Origin: Streptomyces roseus
GTDB lineage: Bacteria; Actinomycetota; Actinomycetes; Streptomycetales; Streptomycetaceae
Length of the DNA stretch: 64,000 nt
Reading direction: 5' to 3'
NCBI RefSeq assembly: GCF_001044425.1
Contig: NZ_LFML01000068.1
Coordinates: 160,371 to 224,370 of the forward strand
Part shown: piece by piece, positions 25,018-33,002 of the stretch
Numbering within the stretch: the stretch's first letter is position 1
Layout: each line of letters opens with the position of its first letter
Program-made: the position numbers and the translations under genes
Notes under the pieces: generated by a model
Databases searched by the model: none
What the model saw: only the letters and a program-made list of their open reading frames with translations
What the model was told of the DNA's origin: nothing

Positions 25018-25409
25018 GCAGGTACGACGTCACGGACGAACAGTGGGAGGGGCTCGCGCAGGTGGTCCCCCTGCGCAGTCGCAACGAGTGGCCCTCCCGG
25101 GTGGACCACCGCACGATCCCCACGGCGCCGGGGGCGTCCGCGGCGGAGCAGCGGCGCTTCGTCGTGATCCGGGTCCAGATCTTCGCCGACGCGCGGGAGG
25201 TGGCCGAGTACCTGATCGCGCAGATCCCGGTGCTGCTCGACCTCACCGGCGCGGACGGCGAAGTGGCCAAGCGGATCCTCGACTTCAGCAGCGGCGTGGT
25301 CTTCGGGCTGGGCAGCGGGATGCACCGGGTGGACCGCAACGTGTTCCTGCTGGCGCCCGTCGGGACCGAGGTCGAGGGGATCGCGGCCGCCGCCGTCCCC
25401 CGATCGTAG
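25014..25409 (+). CDS. SepF-like cell division protein
   Basis: A 131-aa protein with the SepF C-terminal fold: FVVIRVQIFADAREVAEYLI, then RILDFSSGVVFGLGSGMHRV and VFLLAP. SepF tethers FtsZ to the membrane. The typical long acidic linker of the main SepF is missing and the N-terminus is only about 40 residues, as in the short SepF-like paralogs of Streptomyces that modulate division in hyphae. It stands alone rather than in the ftsZ cluster, which supports a paralog role. Confidence 0.8.
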   Translation: MSRYDVTDEQWEGLAQVVPLRSRNEWPSRVDHRTIPTAPGASAAEQRRFVVIRVQIFADAREVAEYLIAQIPVLLDLTGADGEVAKRILDFSSGVVFGLGSGMHRVDRNVFLLAPVGTEVEGIAAAAVPRS

Positions 25410-25476
25410 GAAGGTCGCCGGGGCGGAACGGTTCGCCGGACCCATCGGGGGTCCGGCTGGCCGTACCGTCCGGCGC

Positions 25477-26706
25477 ATGGACGCCACCTTGGACTCGGGC
25501 GCGCAGGCGGACCCCGCCCCCGCCCGGTTATCCGCTCCCGCTCCCGCTCCCGCCGCCGACGCGCTTCGGGCTGCCGCCGTCGTGCACCACCGGCCCGTCG
25601 TCACCGAGTTGCGGCTCTCCGCTTTCGGGGCGCACCGCGGCGCCGTCTTCGCGCTGGGCCCCGTGACCTTCCTCGCCGGGCCCAGCGGCAGCGGCAAGTC
25701 CCAGGTCCTCGCCGCCTACGGGGCGCTGGCCGCGCTCGGGGCCGGGGCCACCCTGGAGGAGGCGTTCCCCGATCCGCGGGGCCGCGTCCCCGACCGGGCG
25801 CTGCCCGACGGACAGGGGCGGCGCGGGTTCCGCGTCGGCTGCACCGTCGACGGCCCCGTCGGTCCCGTCCGCCTCGACCTCGCCGTCCAGGCCGAACCCA
25901 CGCTCCGGATCGTCGGCGAACGGCTCGCGGTGGACGGGCAGATCCTGCTCGCCACCGCCCTGCGCGACCCCGGTCGGCGCTCCGTGCAGGCCTCCTGGCT
26001 GACCGGCGGAGCCGTCGGGGTCACCCGGGCCCCGCTCCCCGACGACCGGCTCGGCACCGCCCTGCTGCCGCTGCGCGTCGCCGGCTCGACGGCCGGCCAG
26101 CGCCACGTCCTGGCCGCCGCCGAGCAGGTGGTGGTGGCGCTGCGCTCGGTGTTCCCCTGCGACCCGTGCCCCGACCGGATGCGCGCACCCGTCCCGCAGG
26201 GCGAGGGGCGGCTGCTCGGCGACTGCGCGAACCTCGCCGACGTCCTGCGCCGGACCCGCCACGAGTGCGGCACCCGCCACGCGCTGCTCGCCGCGGCCGC
26301 CCGGACCGGATGCGCGGGCCCGGTCGAGGGGCTGGACGTACGGGCCGCCGCGCACGGCCCGGTCACAGCGGTCCTGGACCGCGGCGGAGCCGCGCCCGCC
26401 ACGGAACTGGGCCGGCTCGGCGCGGGCGAACTCCGCTTCCTGGCACTGGCGCTGGTCCTGCTGACCGGCCCCGGGGTCCTCGCCATGGACCCGGCCGCCG
26501 AGCTGCTCTCCGCCCGGCAGGCGCTGACCGTCCTCGCCGAGGGCTTCGACCGCGACCTCGACCGGCGCCAGTGCGCCGAGCTGCTGAGGCTGGCCCTGCT
26601 CTCCTGCGGCCGCGGCCATGTCCGCCTGCTGGCGGCGGCGGGGGAGACTGCGGCCGCGGCCGCCCGTGTGACCCCGGGAGTGACGGTGGTAGACCTGACG
26701 CCATGA
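25477..26706 (+). CDS. AAA/ABC-type ATP-binding protein with a TTA codon
   Basis: A 409-aa P-loop protein of the RecF/SMC-like AAA group. It shows an N-terminal Ala/Pro-rich stretch, ELRLSAFGAHRGAVFALGPV, Walker A GPSGSGKS (68-75), and near the C-terminus LGAGELRFLALALVLLTGPG with a Walker-B-like VLAMDPAAELLS in which the catalytic Glu is replaced by Pro. Codon 18 is TTA (25528-25530), a rare leucine codon that in Streptomyces needs the bldA tRNA, so translation may be limited to development or stationary phase. The stop overlaps the MazG start by ATGA, so the two are translationally coupled. Function is unknown. Confidence 0.75.
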   Translation: MDATLDSGAQADPAPARLSAPAPAPAADALRAAAVVHHRPVVTELRLSAFGAHRGAVFALGPVTFLAGPSGSGKSQVLAAYGALAALGAGATLEEAFPDPRGRVPDRALPDGQGRRGFRVGCTVDGPVGPVRLDLAVQAEPTLRIVGERLAVDGQILLATALRDPGRRSVQASWLTGGAVGVTRAPLPDDRLGTALLPLRVAGSTAGQRHVLAAAEQVVVALRSVFPCDPCPDRMRAPVPQGEGRLLGDCANLADVLRRTRHECGTRHALLAAAARTGCAGPVEGLDVRAAAHGPVTAVLDRGGAAPATELGRLGAGELRFLALALVLLTGPGVLAMDPAAELLSARQALTVLAEGFDRDLDRRQCAELLRLALLSCGRGHVRLLAAAGETAAAAARVTPGVTVVDLTP

Positions 26707-27098
26707 GTGACGAGCAGGGAGTACAGCGCGGGGAAGAGCCGCACCCGACCGAGCGGCTGCACCGACTCCAGCGCCGGCTGGCCGAGTTCGCCGCGGCGCG
26801 CGGGTGGGAGCCGTACCACACGCCCAAGAACCTGGCCGTGGCGCTGAGCGTGGAAGCGTCCGAACTGGTCGAGATCTTCCAGTGGCTGACCCCGGAGGAG
26901 TCGGCGAAGGTCATGGAAAATCCGGAGAGCGCGCACCGCGTGGCCGATGAGGTGGCCGACGTGCTGGCGTATCTGCTGCAATTCTGTGAGGTTCTCGGGG
27001 TGGATGTGCTGGATGCGCTCGCCGCGAAGATCGAGAGGAACGAGCTCCGCTTCCCGGTGACAGGGGCTCCGACATCGAATTGTCACTCTTCGGAGTGA
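26703..27098 (+). CDS. MazG-like nucleotide pyrophosphohydrolase
   Basis: A 131-aa all-alpha NTP pyrophosphatase that removes pyrophosphate from nucleoside or deoxynucleoside triphosphates. Metal-binding acidic residues follow the EExxE-ExxD pattern: E51/E54/E57 in EASELVEIFQW and E83/D86 in DEVADVLAYLL. The single-domain length fits the dCTPase/RS21-C6-like group rather than full MazG. It overlaps the upstream ATPase gene by 4 nt, implying linked expression. Its natural substrate is not evident. Confidence 0.88.
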   Translation: MSDEQGVQRGEEPHPTERLHRLQRRLAEFAAARGWEPYHTPKNLAVALSVEASELVEIFQWLTPEESAKVMENPESAHRVADEVADVLAYLLQFCEVLGVDVLDALAAKIERNELRFPVTGAPTSNCHSSE

Positions 27099-27221
27099 TG
27101 GCGTCGTCCACAACCATGATTGTGTCCACAGATTTCCGAATACCCCTGGCTTTACTGGCCCATTGCCCTCACTCTGGGTAGTGGTGAGGATGGCGGATGT
27201 CGTGCGGACGGGGGACGGCAT

Positions 27222-27707
27222 ATGGATGCGGTACGGCTCATCGCGGCCGGCCGGCACGCGCTGGCACAGAGCGGGGCGGCGATGGACATCGTGGGCGAGG
27301 CCTGGCAGGCCCAGGCGCTCACGCAGGGGATCGGGAGCTGGCTGGCGGTCACCGGGCCGCCGGAGCTGAGATCGGAGGCACGGGGGCTGGGTGAAGCGGG
27401 GGGCAGAGGTTGCGGGGTGCTCGACAGAGCGGCCCTGATCGGAGAGGGCAGCACGCCCGACTACCCGCCGAGAGCCGCGCAGCTGACCGAGGTGGCGGAT
27501 GTCCGCCAGGCTCTGCTCGGGCTGCAAGCGCTGCTCGGCGAAGTGGGGATAGCCCTGGTCGGGGTGGCCTGCGCGACGGACGACGAGAGTCTGTACTGGC
27601 AGTGCATAGAGTCCATAGACGCGGCCGACGAGTCGAGCGACCGGGTCCGGGCGGTCCTGCGCCGGCTGACCGTCCGCGAGCGCGGGTCCGCCTCCGGCGT
27701 GGCCTGA
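27222..27707 (+). CDS. Conserved Streptomyces protein of unknown function (DUF6099-like)
   Basis: A 161-aa cytosolic protein, mostly helical: MDAVRLIAAGRHALAQSGAA at the N-terminus, AWQAQALTQGIGSWLAV, VADVRQALLGLQALLGEVGI, then a CATDDESLYWQCIESIDAAD segment. I recall such proteins as a small Streptomyces family (DUF6099) next to mazG, without known role. ATG 27222 has GGGGAC 5 nt upstream. No signal peptide or membrane segment. I would not assign a function. Confidence 0.65.
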   Translation: MDAVRLIAAGRHALAQSGAAMDIVGEAWQAQALTQGIGSWLAVTGPPELRSEARGLGEAGGRGCGVLDRAALIGEGSTPDYPPRAAQLTEVADVRQALLGLQALLGEVGIALVGVACATDDESLYWQCIESIDAADESSDRVRAVLRRLTVRERGSASGVA

Positions 27708-27770
27708 CGGGAGGGCGTGCGCCCTGACGGGCGGGCCGGGAGTGCGGTGAGTACGGGGAGTGCGGCTTCG

Positions 27771-27796
27771 GGGTCCCGCCGTGCGCGACGGGACCC
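27771..27796. terminator. Hairpin between convergent genes
   Basis: GGGTCCCG (27771-27778) pairs perfectly with CGGGACCC (27789-27796) around a 10-nt loop, 63 nt after the plus-strand stop and 24 nt before the stop of the minus-strand small gene. Confidence 0.5.
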
Positions 27797-27819
27797 GCGG
27801 GGTCATCCGCCGTGCAGGG

Positions 27820-28086
27820 TCAGTACGGCCGGTGGGAGGGGCGCTCGCTCTCGGAGGTGCGGCTGCCCGGGGTCAACGGCGAGGCGGGGCCGCGGTCCGC
27901 CGAGGACTGGAGGTCGGCGTCGAGCTGCGACAGGTCGGCGTTCAGCGCCGCCATCAGCTCTTCCATCTGCTGGAGCAGGCCCTTCGGCGCGCCGCCCCGG
28001 GCGGCCGCCACGGGCTCGTGACGTGCGTGGTCGTGTGCTGCCTGTCCGGTCTGCCCGGTGTCCTCGGGCACGGCCTCGTGGGACAT
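27820..28086 (-). CDS. Small acidic hypothetical protein (88 aa)
   Basis: Short cytosolic protein with a His/Glu-rich N-terminus (MSHEAVPEDTGQTGQAAHDH), a predicted amphipathic helix LLQQMEELMAALNADLSQLD that could form a coiled coil, and a disordered Ser/Pro-rich tail. AGGAGG lies 6 nt before ATG 28086, which strongly supports the start. I do not recognise the family. It is divergent from the LLM oxidoreductase gene across 220 bp. Confidence 0.65.
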   Translation of the reverse strand: MSHEAVPEDTGQTGQAAHDHARHEPVAAARGGAPKGLLQQMEELMAALNADLSQLDADLQSSADRGPASPLTPGSRTSESERPSHRPY

Positions 28087-28308
28087 GGCGGCCTCCTCGG
28101 CCCTGGCCCTTCCCAAGCGGAAGGGGGCGGTGGACGCACCGGCGAACGGCCGCCGGCGCGCGGGCCGGGCGGTCCGGCTCCTCCGGGCCAACGATCCCCA
28201 TCCGGGCTGGTCACTGGCGGGGCCGGGGGTGGACCGTCCGGTTGACGCAGATTCACCCGGCAGGGGTGGGCGGGGCACCGGAGGGGTGGGCGGGGCAGGA
28301 TGGGAGTC

Positions 28309-29232
28309 ATGGATCTCCGTATTTTCACCGAGCCCCAGCAGGGCGCGAGCTACGACACCCTCCTGACCGTCGCCAAGGCCACCGAGGACCTCGGCTTCGA
28401 CGCGTTCTTCCGCTCCGACCACTATCTGAAGATGGGATCGGCGGACGGCCTGCCCGGCCCCACCGACGCCTGGATCACCCTCGCGGGCCTGGCCCGCGAG
28501 ACGCGGCGGATCCGGCTCGGCACGCTGATGACCGCCGGCACGTTCCGGCTGCCCGGCGTGCTCGCCATCCAGGTCGCCCAGGTCGACCAGATGTCCGGCG
28601 GCCGGGTCGAACTGGGCCTGGGCGCGGGCTGGTTCGAGGAGGAGCACAAGGCGTACGGGATCCCCTTCCCGGCGGAGCGGATGGCCCGGCTGGAGGAGCA
28701 GCTGGCCATCGTCACCGGCCTGTGGGCGACCGCCCCCGGCGACACGTTCGACTACGCGGGCACCCACTACCAGCTGGAGAAGTCCCCGGCGCTGCCCAAG
28801 CCGGCCCAGGCCAAGGTCCCCGTGCTCATCGGCGGCCACGGCGCCAAGCGCACCCCGCGCCTCGCCGCCCGCTACGCGGACGAGTTCAACATGCCGTTCG
28901 CGTCGATCGTGGACAGCGAGCGGCAGTTCGGCCGGGTGAGGCAGGCCGCGGAAGAGGCCGGGCGCGGCGCCGACGACCTCGTCTACTCCAACGCCCTCGT
29001 GGTGTGCGTGGGCAAGGACGACGCCGAGGTGGCCCGCCGGGCCGCCGCCATCGGCCGGGACGTGGACGAGCTGAAGGCCAACGGCCTGGCCGGCTGCCCG
29101 GGCGAGGTGGTGGAGAAGATCGGCGCCTACGAGGCCGTCGGCAGCTCCCGCCTCTACCTCCAGCTGCTCGACCTCGACGACCTGGACCACCTGGAGCTGA
29201 TCTCGGCCCAGGTCCTGTCCCAGCTCGGCTGA
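28309..29232 (+). CDS. LLM-class (probably F420-dependent) oxidoreductase
   Basis: Luciferase-like TIM-barrel oxidoreductase (307 aa) of the group common in actinomycetes that usually binds F420. Typical elements: MDLRIFTEPQQGASYDTLL, DAFFRSDHYLKM, IRLGTLMTAGTFRLPGVLAI, GGRVELGLGAGWFEEEH and VPVLIGGHGAKRT. Two in-frame starts exist (28300 and 28309); the second has AGGA at 8 nt. It precedes the homocysteine methyltransferase gene by 14 nt, suggesting co-transcription. Substrate unknown. Confidence 0.88.
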   Translation: MDLRIFTEPQQGASYDTLLTVAKATEDLGFDAFFRSDHYLKMGSADGLPGPTDAWITLAGLARETRRIRLGTLMTAGTFRLPGVLAIQVAQVDQMSGGRVELGLGAGWFEEEHKAYGIPFPAERMARLEEQLAIVTGLWATAPGDTFDYAGTHYQLEKSPALPKPAQAKVPVLIGGHGAKRTPRLAARYADEFNMPFASIVDSERQFGRVRQAAEEAGRGADDLVYSNALVVCVGKDDAEVARRAAAIGRDVDELKANGLAGCPGEVVEKIGAYEAVGSSRLYLQLLDLDDLDHLELISAQVLSQLG

Positions 29233-29246
29233 GGAGGCGGACTGCC

Positions 29247-30167
29247 GTGCCCCGCGCGTCCCGCCCGCTCGCCGAAGCCCTCGCCGACAGGGTCGTGATC
29301 CTGGACGGAGGGCTGAGCAACCAGCTCGCCGACCAGGGCTGCGACCTGTCCGGCGGCCTCTGGTCCGGCCGGGTGCTGGCCGGGCGGCCGGACCAGGTGG
29401 AGGCCGCCCACGCGGCGTACGCGCGGGCCGGCGCCGAGGTGCTGATCACCGCGAGCTACCAGGTCGGGTACGACGCCTTCGCCGCGCACGGGTACGACCG
29501 GGACGGGACCACCGCCCTGCTGCACCGCAGCGTCGCGCTGGCGGCCCGGGCGGCCGAGGCCGCCGACCACGAGGTCTGGGTGGCCGCCTCGGTCGGCCCG
29601 TACGGGGCGGTCCTCGCGGACGGCTCCGAGTACCGCGGCTGCTACGGGCGGGGCGTGCGCGAGCTCGCCGCCTTCCACCGCCCGAGGATCGAGGCGCTGC
29701 TCGCGGCGGGCGCCGACGTCTTGGCGCTGGAGACCATCCCGGACGCCGAGGAGGCCGAGGCGCTCCTCGGCGTCCTTGCCGGGACCGGTGCGGCCGCGTG
29801 GCTGACCTACACGGTGGACGGCCCGCGCACCCGCGCGGGCCAGCCGCTCACCGAGGCCTTCGCCCTCGCGGCCGGGGCCCCGGAGATCATCGCGGTCGGC
29901 GTCAACTGCTGCGACCCGGCGGACGTCCTGCCCGCCCTGGAAGCGGCCGCCTCCGTGACGCCCAAGCCGCTCGTCGCCTACCCCAACGACGGCTCGGTCT
30001 GGGAGGCCGCCACCGCCACCTGGCATACCCCGCCCCACCCCGTCCCCTGGCCCGTGGAGGCCTGGCGCACGACGGGAGCCCGCCTGATCGGCGGCTGCTG
30101 CCGCATCGGCCCGCCGGACATCACCGAACTGGCCGCGGGGACTTGGGGAGGCGGCGGCCGTCACTGA
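29247..30167 (+). CDS. mmuM: Homocysteine S-methyltransferase
   Basis: Transfers a methyl group from S-methylmethionine (or SAM) to homocysteine, forming methionine. The 306-aa TIM-barrel enzyme has the zinc ligands in GVNCCDP and IGGCCRIGP, plus VILDGGLSNQLADQGCDL at the N-terminus and LALETIPDAEEAEALL. Start GTG 29247 with GAGGAGG 9 nt upstream. The long open frame reading back to 27717 is not coding. Its 3' end overlaps the stop of the convergent PASTA-type gene by 7 bp. Confidence 0.92.
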   Translation: MPRASRPLAEALADRVVILDGGLSNQLADQGCDLSGGLWSGRVLAGRPDQVEAAHAAYARAGAEVLITASYQVGYDAFAAHGYDRDGTTALLHRSVALAARAAEAADHEVWVAASVGPYGAVLADGSEYRGCYGRGVRELAAFHRPRIEALLAAGADVLALETIPDAEEAEALLGVLAGTGAAAWLTYTVDGPRTRAGQPLTEAFALAAGAPEIIAVGVNCCDPADVLPALEAAASVTPKPLVAYPNDGSVWEAATATWHTPPHPVPWPVEAWRTTGARLIGGCCRIGPPDITELAAGTWGGGGRH

Positions 30168-31282
30168 CGCCAGCGGGGCTGACCGGGACCCTTGCAGGTG
30201 TAGGAGACGCCCTTCTTGCTGACGCCGGTGGCCCCGGCGGGGGAGCAGAACGCCCCGGGCGTGACGGTGCCCGAGCTTCCTCCTCCGCCGCTGTCGGACC
30301 CACCGGAGGCGGCAGAGCCCCCGGAGGAAGACCCCCCGGAGGAAGACCCCCCGGAAGAGGAGCCCCCGGAAGACGAACCGCCGGCAGAGGACCCCGCGGA
30401 GGACGAGCCCCCGGAGGAGGACCCCCCGGAGGAGGACCCCCCGGAGGAGGAGCCGCCCGATGCCGTGCTGCCCGAGTCCCCGTCATGCGTGGGCACCGGC
30501 TCGGGGCGCAGGCGGGTGTCGGGCGTACCCGGGCAGCCGGTCCCCGGGGCCACCAGCTTCAGCGAGGCGGAAGCGGCAGCCGGGGCGCTGATCTCCTTGC
30601 CTTCCGCGGGATCCTGGAAGCAGACGGCCCAGTCGTCCACGGCGGCCGGCAGGGTGACGTCCGTGAACGCGCTCTGCGGTTCGATCTTCTGGAAGCCGAT
30701 CGGCTTGAGCGCCTCGGAGGCCTTCGCGAAGGTCAGGCCGACGACCTTGGGCATCTTCGGACGGGGGATCGGATCCCCGTCCTTCGCGGGGCACGCGGCG
30801 TCGGCGGCGACCACGCCGAAGTCGAGCGCGGGTATCGCCCCGGCCTTCTCGGCGACCAGGCTCTGGAAGCACACCTTCCAGCCGTCCTCGGCCACTTGGG
30901 CGGCGTCCCCGTCGGAGGCGTCGTGCGAGAGCGCCCTGAACCCGGCGGCGAGCGCCGCGGCCTTCGCTTCCTTCAGGCTCCGGCCGACGAGGGAGGGCGG
31001 CTCGACCCGGCCGGCGCTCGCGCTCGGCGAGGCGGACGCGAGGGCGGCCGGCTTGGAGTCCGCCTCGGCCTTCTTCGGCGGGTCGCCCAGGAAGGGCGTC
31101 AGGAACCACAGGCCGGCGAGGACCGTTGCGGTGATCTTCTTGGCCTGCCCCCACCGGCTCGTCCAGGCGAGCGCGATGCCCGCGGGCGGGATCACGACCA
31201 GCAGAGCGATGATCAGGGCGGGATGCTGCCACCAGCGGCGCACGGGCGCGGGCATGGGTGGGTAGGGCTGCGGCGGGTACAC
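30161..31282 (-). CDS. Membrane protein with two PASTA-like domains and a Gly/Ser repeat region
   Basis: A 373-aa protein. After a proline-rich cytoplasmic start come two hydrophobic segments (HPALIIALLVVIPPAGIALA and KITATVLAGLWFLTPFLG). The outside part has two PASTA-like units beginning PPSLVGRSLKEAKAAALAAG and MPKVVGLTFAKASEALKPIG, each followed by a W-x-VCFQ signature. A long GGSSS repeat (15-bp units, 30290-30460) acts as a wall-spanning linker to a small Cys-containing tail (FCSPAGATG, YTCKGPGQP). GTG 31282 has AGGAGGG 9 nt upstream. Peptidoglycan or stem-peptide binding is inferred from PASTA domains elsewhere. Confidence 0.75.
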   Translation of the reverse strand: MYPPQPYPPMPAPVRRWWQHPALIIALLVVIPPAGIALAWTSRWGQAKKITATVLAGLWFLTPFLGDPPKKAEADSKPAALASASPSASAGRVEPPSLVGRSLKEAKAAALAAGFRALSHDASDGDAAQVAEDGWKVCFQSLVAEKAGAIPALDFGVVAADAACPAKDGDPIPRPKMPKVVGLTFAKASEALKPIGFQKIEPQSAFTDVTLPAAVDDWAVCFQDPAEGKEISAPAAASASLKLVAPGTGCPGTPDTRLRPEPVPTHDGDSGSTASGGSSSGGSSSGGSSSGGSSSAGSSAGGSSSGGSSSGGSSSGGSSSGGSAASGGSDSGGGGSSGTVTPGAFCSPAGATGVSKKGVSYTCKGPGQPRWRQ

Positions 31283-31469
31283 GGGAGAGGCCCTCCTGGG
31301 GCTGCCGGGATGCCGGGGCACGGGGGAACGACGTGTTCCGCGGACCGTACAGCGCGTGGCGCAAACGCGACGGGCACTTGCCCGAATCGGGATCCGCGCA
31401 CGGCGCGGCGGGCGCGGGCGCGGGAAAACCAGTGGCCCCCGAATACCGGCGGGATCCATCCTGAGCTGC

Positions 31470-33002
31470 ATGTTCTTGACGATCTCCACCACTGGCGGTG
31501 CCGAGCACCCGGCCACCGATCTGGGCTTCCTGCTGCACAAGCACCCGGGGAAGACGCAGGCGTTCTCCACCTCCCACGGCGTCGCCCACGTGTTCTATCC
31601 CGAAGCCGCCGACGAACGGTGCACGGCGGCGCTGCTGCTGGAGGTCGACCCCGTCGCGCTCGTGCGCCGCGGCCAGGGCAGGGGGCGGGGCGGAGCGCCC
31701 GACGCGGCCCTCGCGCAGTACGTCAACGACCGCCCGTACGCGGCGTCCTCGCTGCTCGCCGTCGCGCTCGGCTCCGTGTTCCGCAGCGCGCTCAAGGGGC
31801 AGTGCACCGCCCGGCCCGAGCTGGCGGAGCAGACCCGTCCGCTGCGCATCGAGATACCGGCGCTGCCCGCGCGCGGCGGCCCGGAGCTCGTGCACCGGCT
31901 GTTCGATCCGCTCGGCTGGGACCTCGTCCGCGCCGACCCCCTGCCGCTCGACGAGCAGTTCCCGCAGTGGGGGGACTCCCGTTACGTACGGCTCGTGCTG
32001 GAGGGCGAGCTGCGCCTGGCCGACGCGCTGCGGCAGCTCTACGTCCTGTTGCCCGTCCTCGACGACGCCAAGCACTACTGGGTCGCCCCCGACGAGGTCG
32101 ACAAGCTGCTGCGCGCCGGAGACGGATGGCTGGCCGCGCACCCCGAGAACGGGCTGATCAGCGCCCGTTATCTGGCCCGCCACAAGCGGCTGACCCGCGA
32201 CGCCCTGGAGCGGCTGGAGCTGCTGCGGCTGGCCGAGGCCGACGGCAGCGAGGTCGAGGAGCTCGACAACGCCGTGGACGAGAAGCGCGACACCGAGGAG
32301 AGGCCCGTACCGCTCGCCGTGCAGCGCCGCGAGGCGATCCTCGCCGCGCTGCGCGCCGCCGGCGCGGCCCGGGTCCTCGACCTCGGCTGCGGACAGGGGC
32401 AGTTGGTCCAGGCGCTGCTGGGGGACGCGTCGTTCACCGAGATCGTCGGTGTCGACGTGTCCATGCGGGCCCTCGCCACGGCCGCCAAGCGGCTGCGCGT
32501 CGAGCGGATGGGGGAGAAGCAGAGCAGCCGGGTCCGGCTGCTCCAGGGCTCGCTCGCGTACACCGACAAGCGGCTGGCCGGTTACGACGCGGCCGTGCTC
32601 AGCGAGGTCATCGAGCACCTGGACCTGCCGCGGCTGCCCGCCCTGGAGTACGCGGTGTTCGGCGCGGCCCGCCCCCGCACCGTCCTCGTCACCACCCCCA
32701 ACGTGGAGTACAACGTCCGCTGGGAGAGCCTGCCCGCCGGGCACGTCCGCCACGGTGACCACCGCTTCGAGTGGAACCGCGCGGAATTCGGCTGCTGGGC
32801 CGCCTCCGTGGCCGGTCGCCACGGGTACGAGGTGGCCTTCGTGCCCGTCGGCGACGACGACCCCGAGGTGGGGCCGCCGACCCAGATGGCCGTCTTCACC
32901 CGGATCCGGACCGACACCGCCGCCGCGGCCACCACCGCAGACCCCGCCACCGCCATGACCGCCACCGCCACCGCCACCGCCAAGGAGGGAGAGGCCGCAT
33001 GA
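31470..33002 (+). CDS. hen1: Hen1: 3'-terminal RNA ribose 2'-O-methyltransferase
   Basis: Methylates the 2'-OH at the 3' end of broken RNA before sealing, protecting repaired tRNA from repeat cleavage. The 510-aa protein has the bacterial N-terminal domain (MFLTISTTGG, DLGFLLHKHPGK, FYPEA) that stimulates the ligase, and a C-terminal methyltransferase with DLGCGQGQLVQALL and the metal site E-x-x-E-H...H (SEVIEHLDLP, HGDHRFEW). It ends in a low-complexity Ala/Thr tail. It overlaps pnkp by ATGA, the expected repair cassette. No strong Shine-Dalgarno precedes ATG 31470. Confidence 0.93.
   Translation: MFLTISTTGGAEHPATDLGFLLHKHPGKTQAFSTSHGVAHVFYPEAADERCTAALLLEVDPVALVRRGQGRGRGGAPDAALAQYVNDRPYAASSLLAVALGSVFRSALKGQCTARPELAEQTRPLRIEIPALPARGGPELVHRLFDPLGWDLVRADPLPLDEQFPQWGDSRYVRLVLEGELRLADALRQLYVLLPVLDDAKHYWVAPDEVDKLLRAGDGWLAAHPENGLISARYLARHKRLTRDALERLELLRLAEADGSEVEELDNAVDEKRDTEERPVPLAVQRREAILAALRAAGAARVLDLGCGQGQLVQALLGDASFTEIVGVDVSMRALATAAKRLRVERMGEKQSSRVRLLQGSLAYTDKRLAGYDAAVLSEVIEHLDLPRLPALEYAVFGAARPRTVLVTTPNVEYNVRWESLPAGHVRHGDHRFEWNRAEFGCWAASVAGRHGYEVAFVPVGDDDPEVGPPTQMAVFTRIRTDTAAAATTADPATAMTATATATAKEGEAA

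Noticed and set aside
27717..29246. Long in-frame extension upstream of the homocysteine methyltransferase
   Set aside because: It runs out of frame through the LLM oxidoreductase gene and lacks coding character; GTG 29247 has a perfect ribosome binding site.
30290..30460. GGA/CCCC repeat block as a CRISPR-like or VNTR intergenic array
   Set aside because: It is the in-frame GGSSS-coding repeat of the PASTA-type membrane protein on the minus strand; units are contiguous with no spacers.
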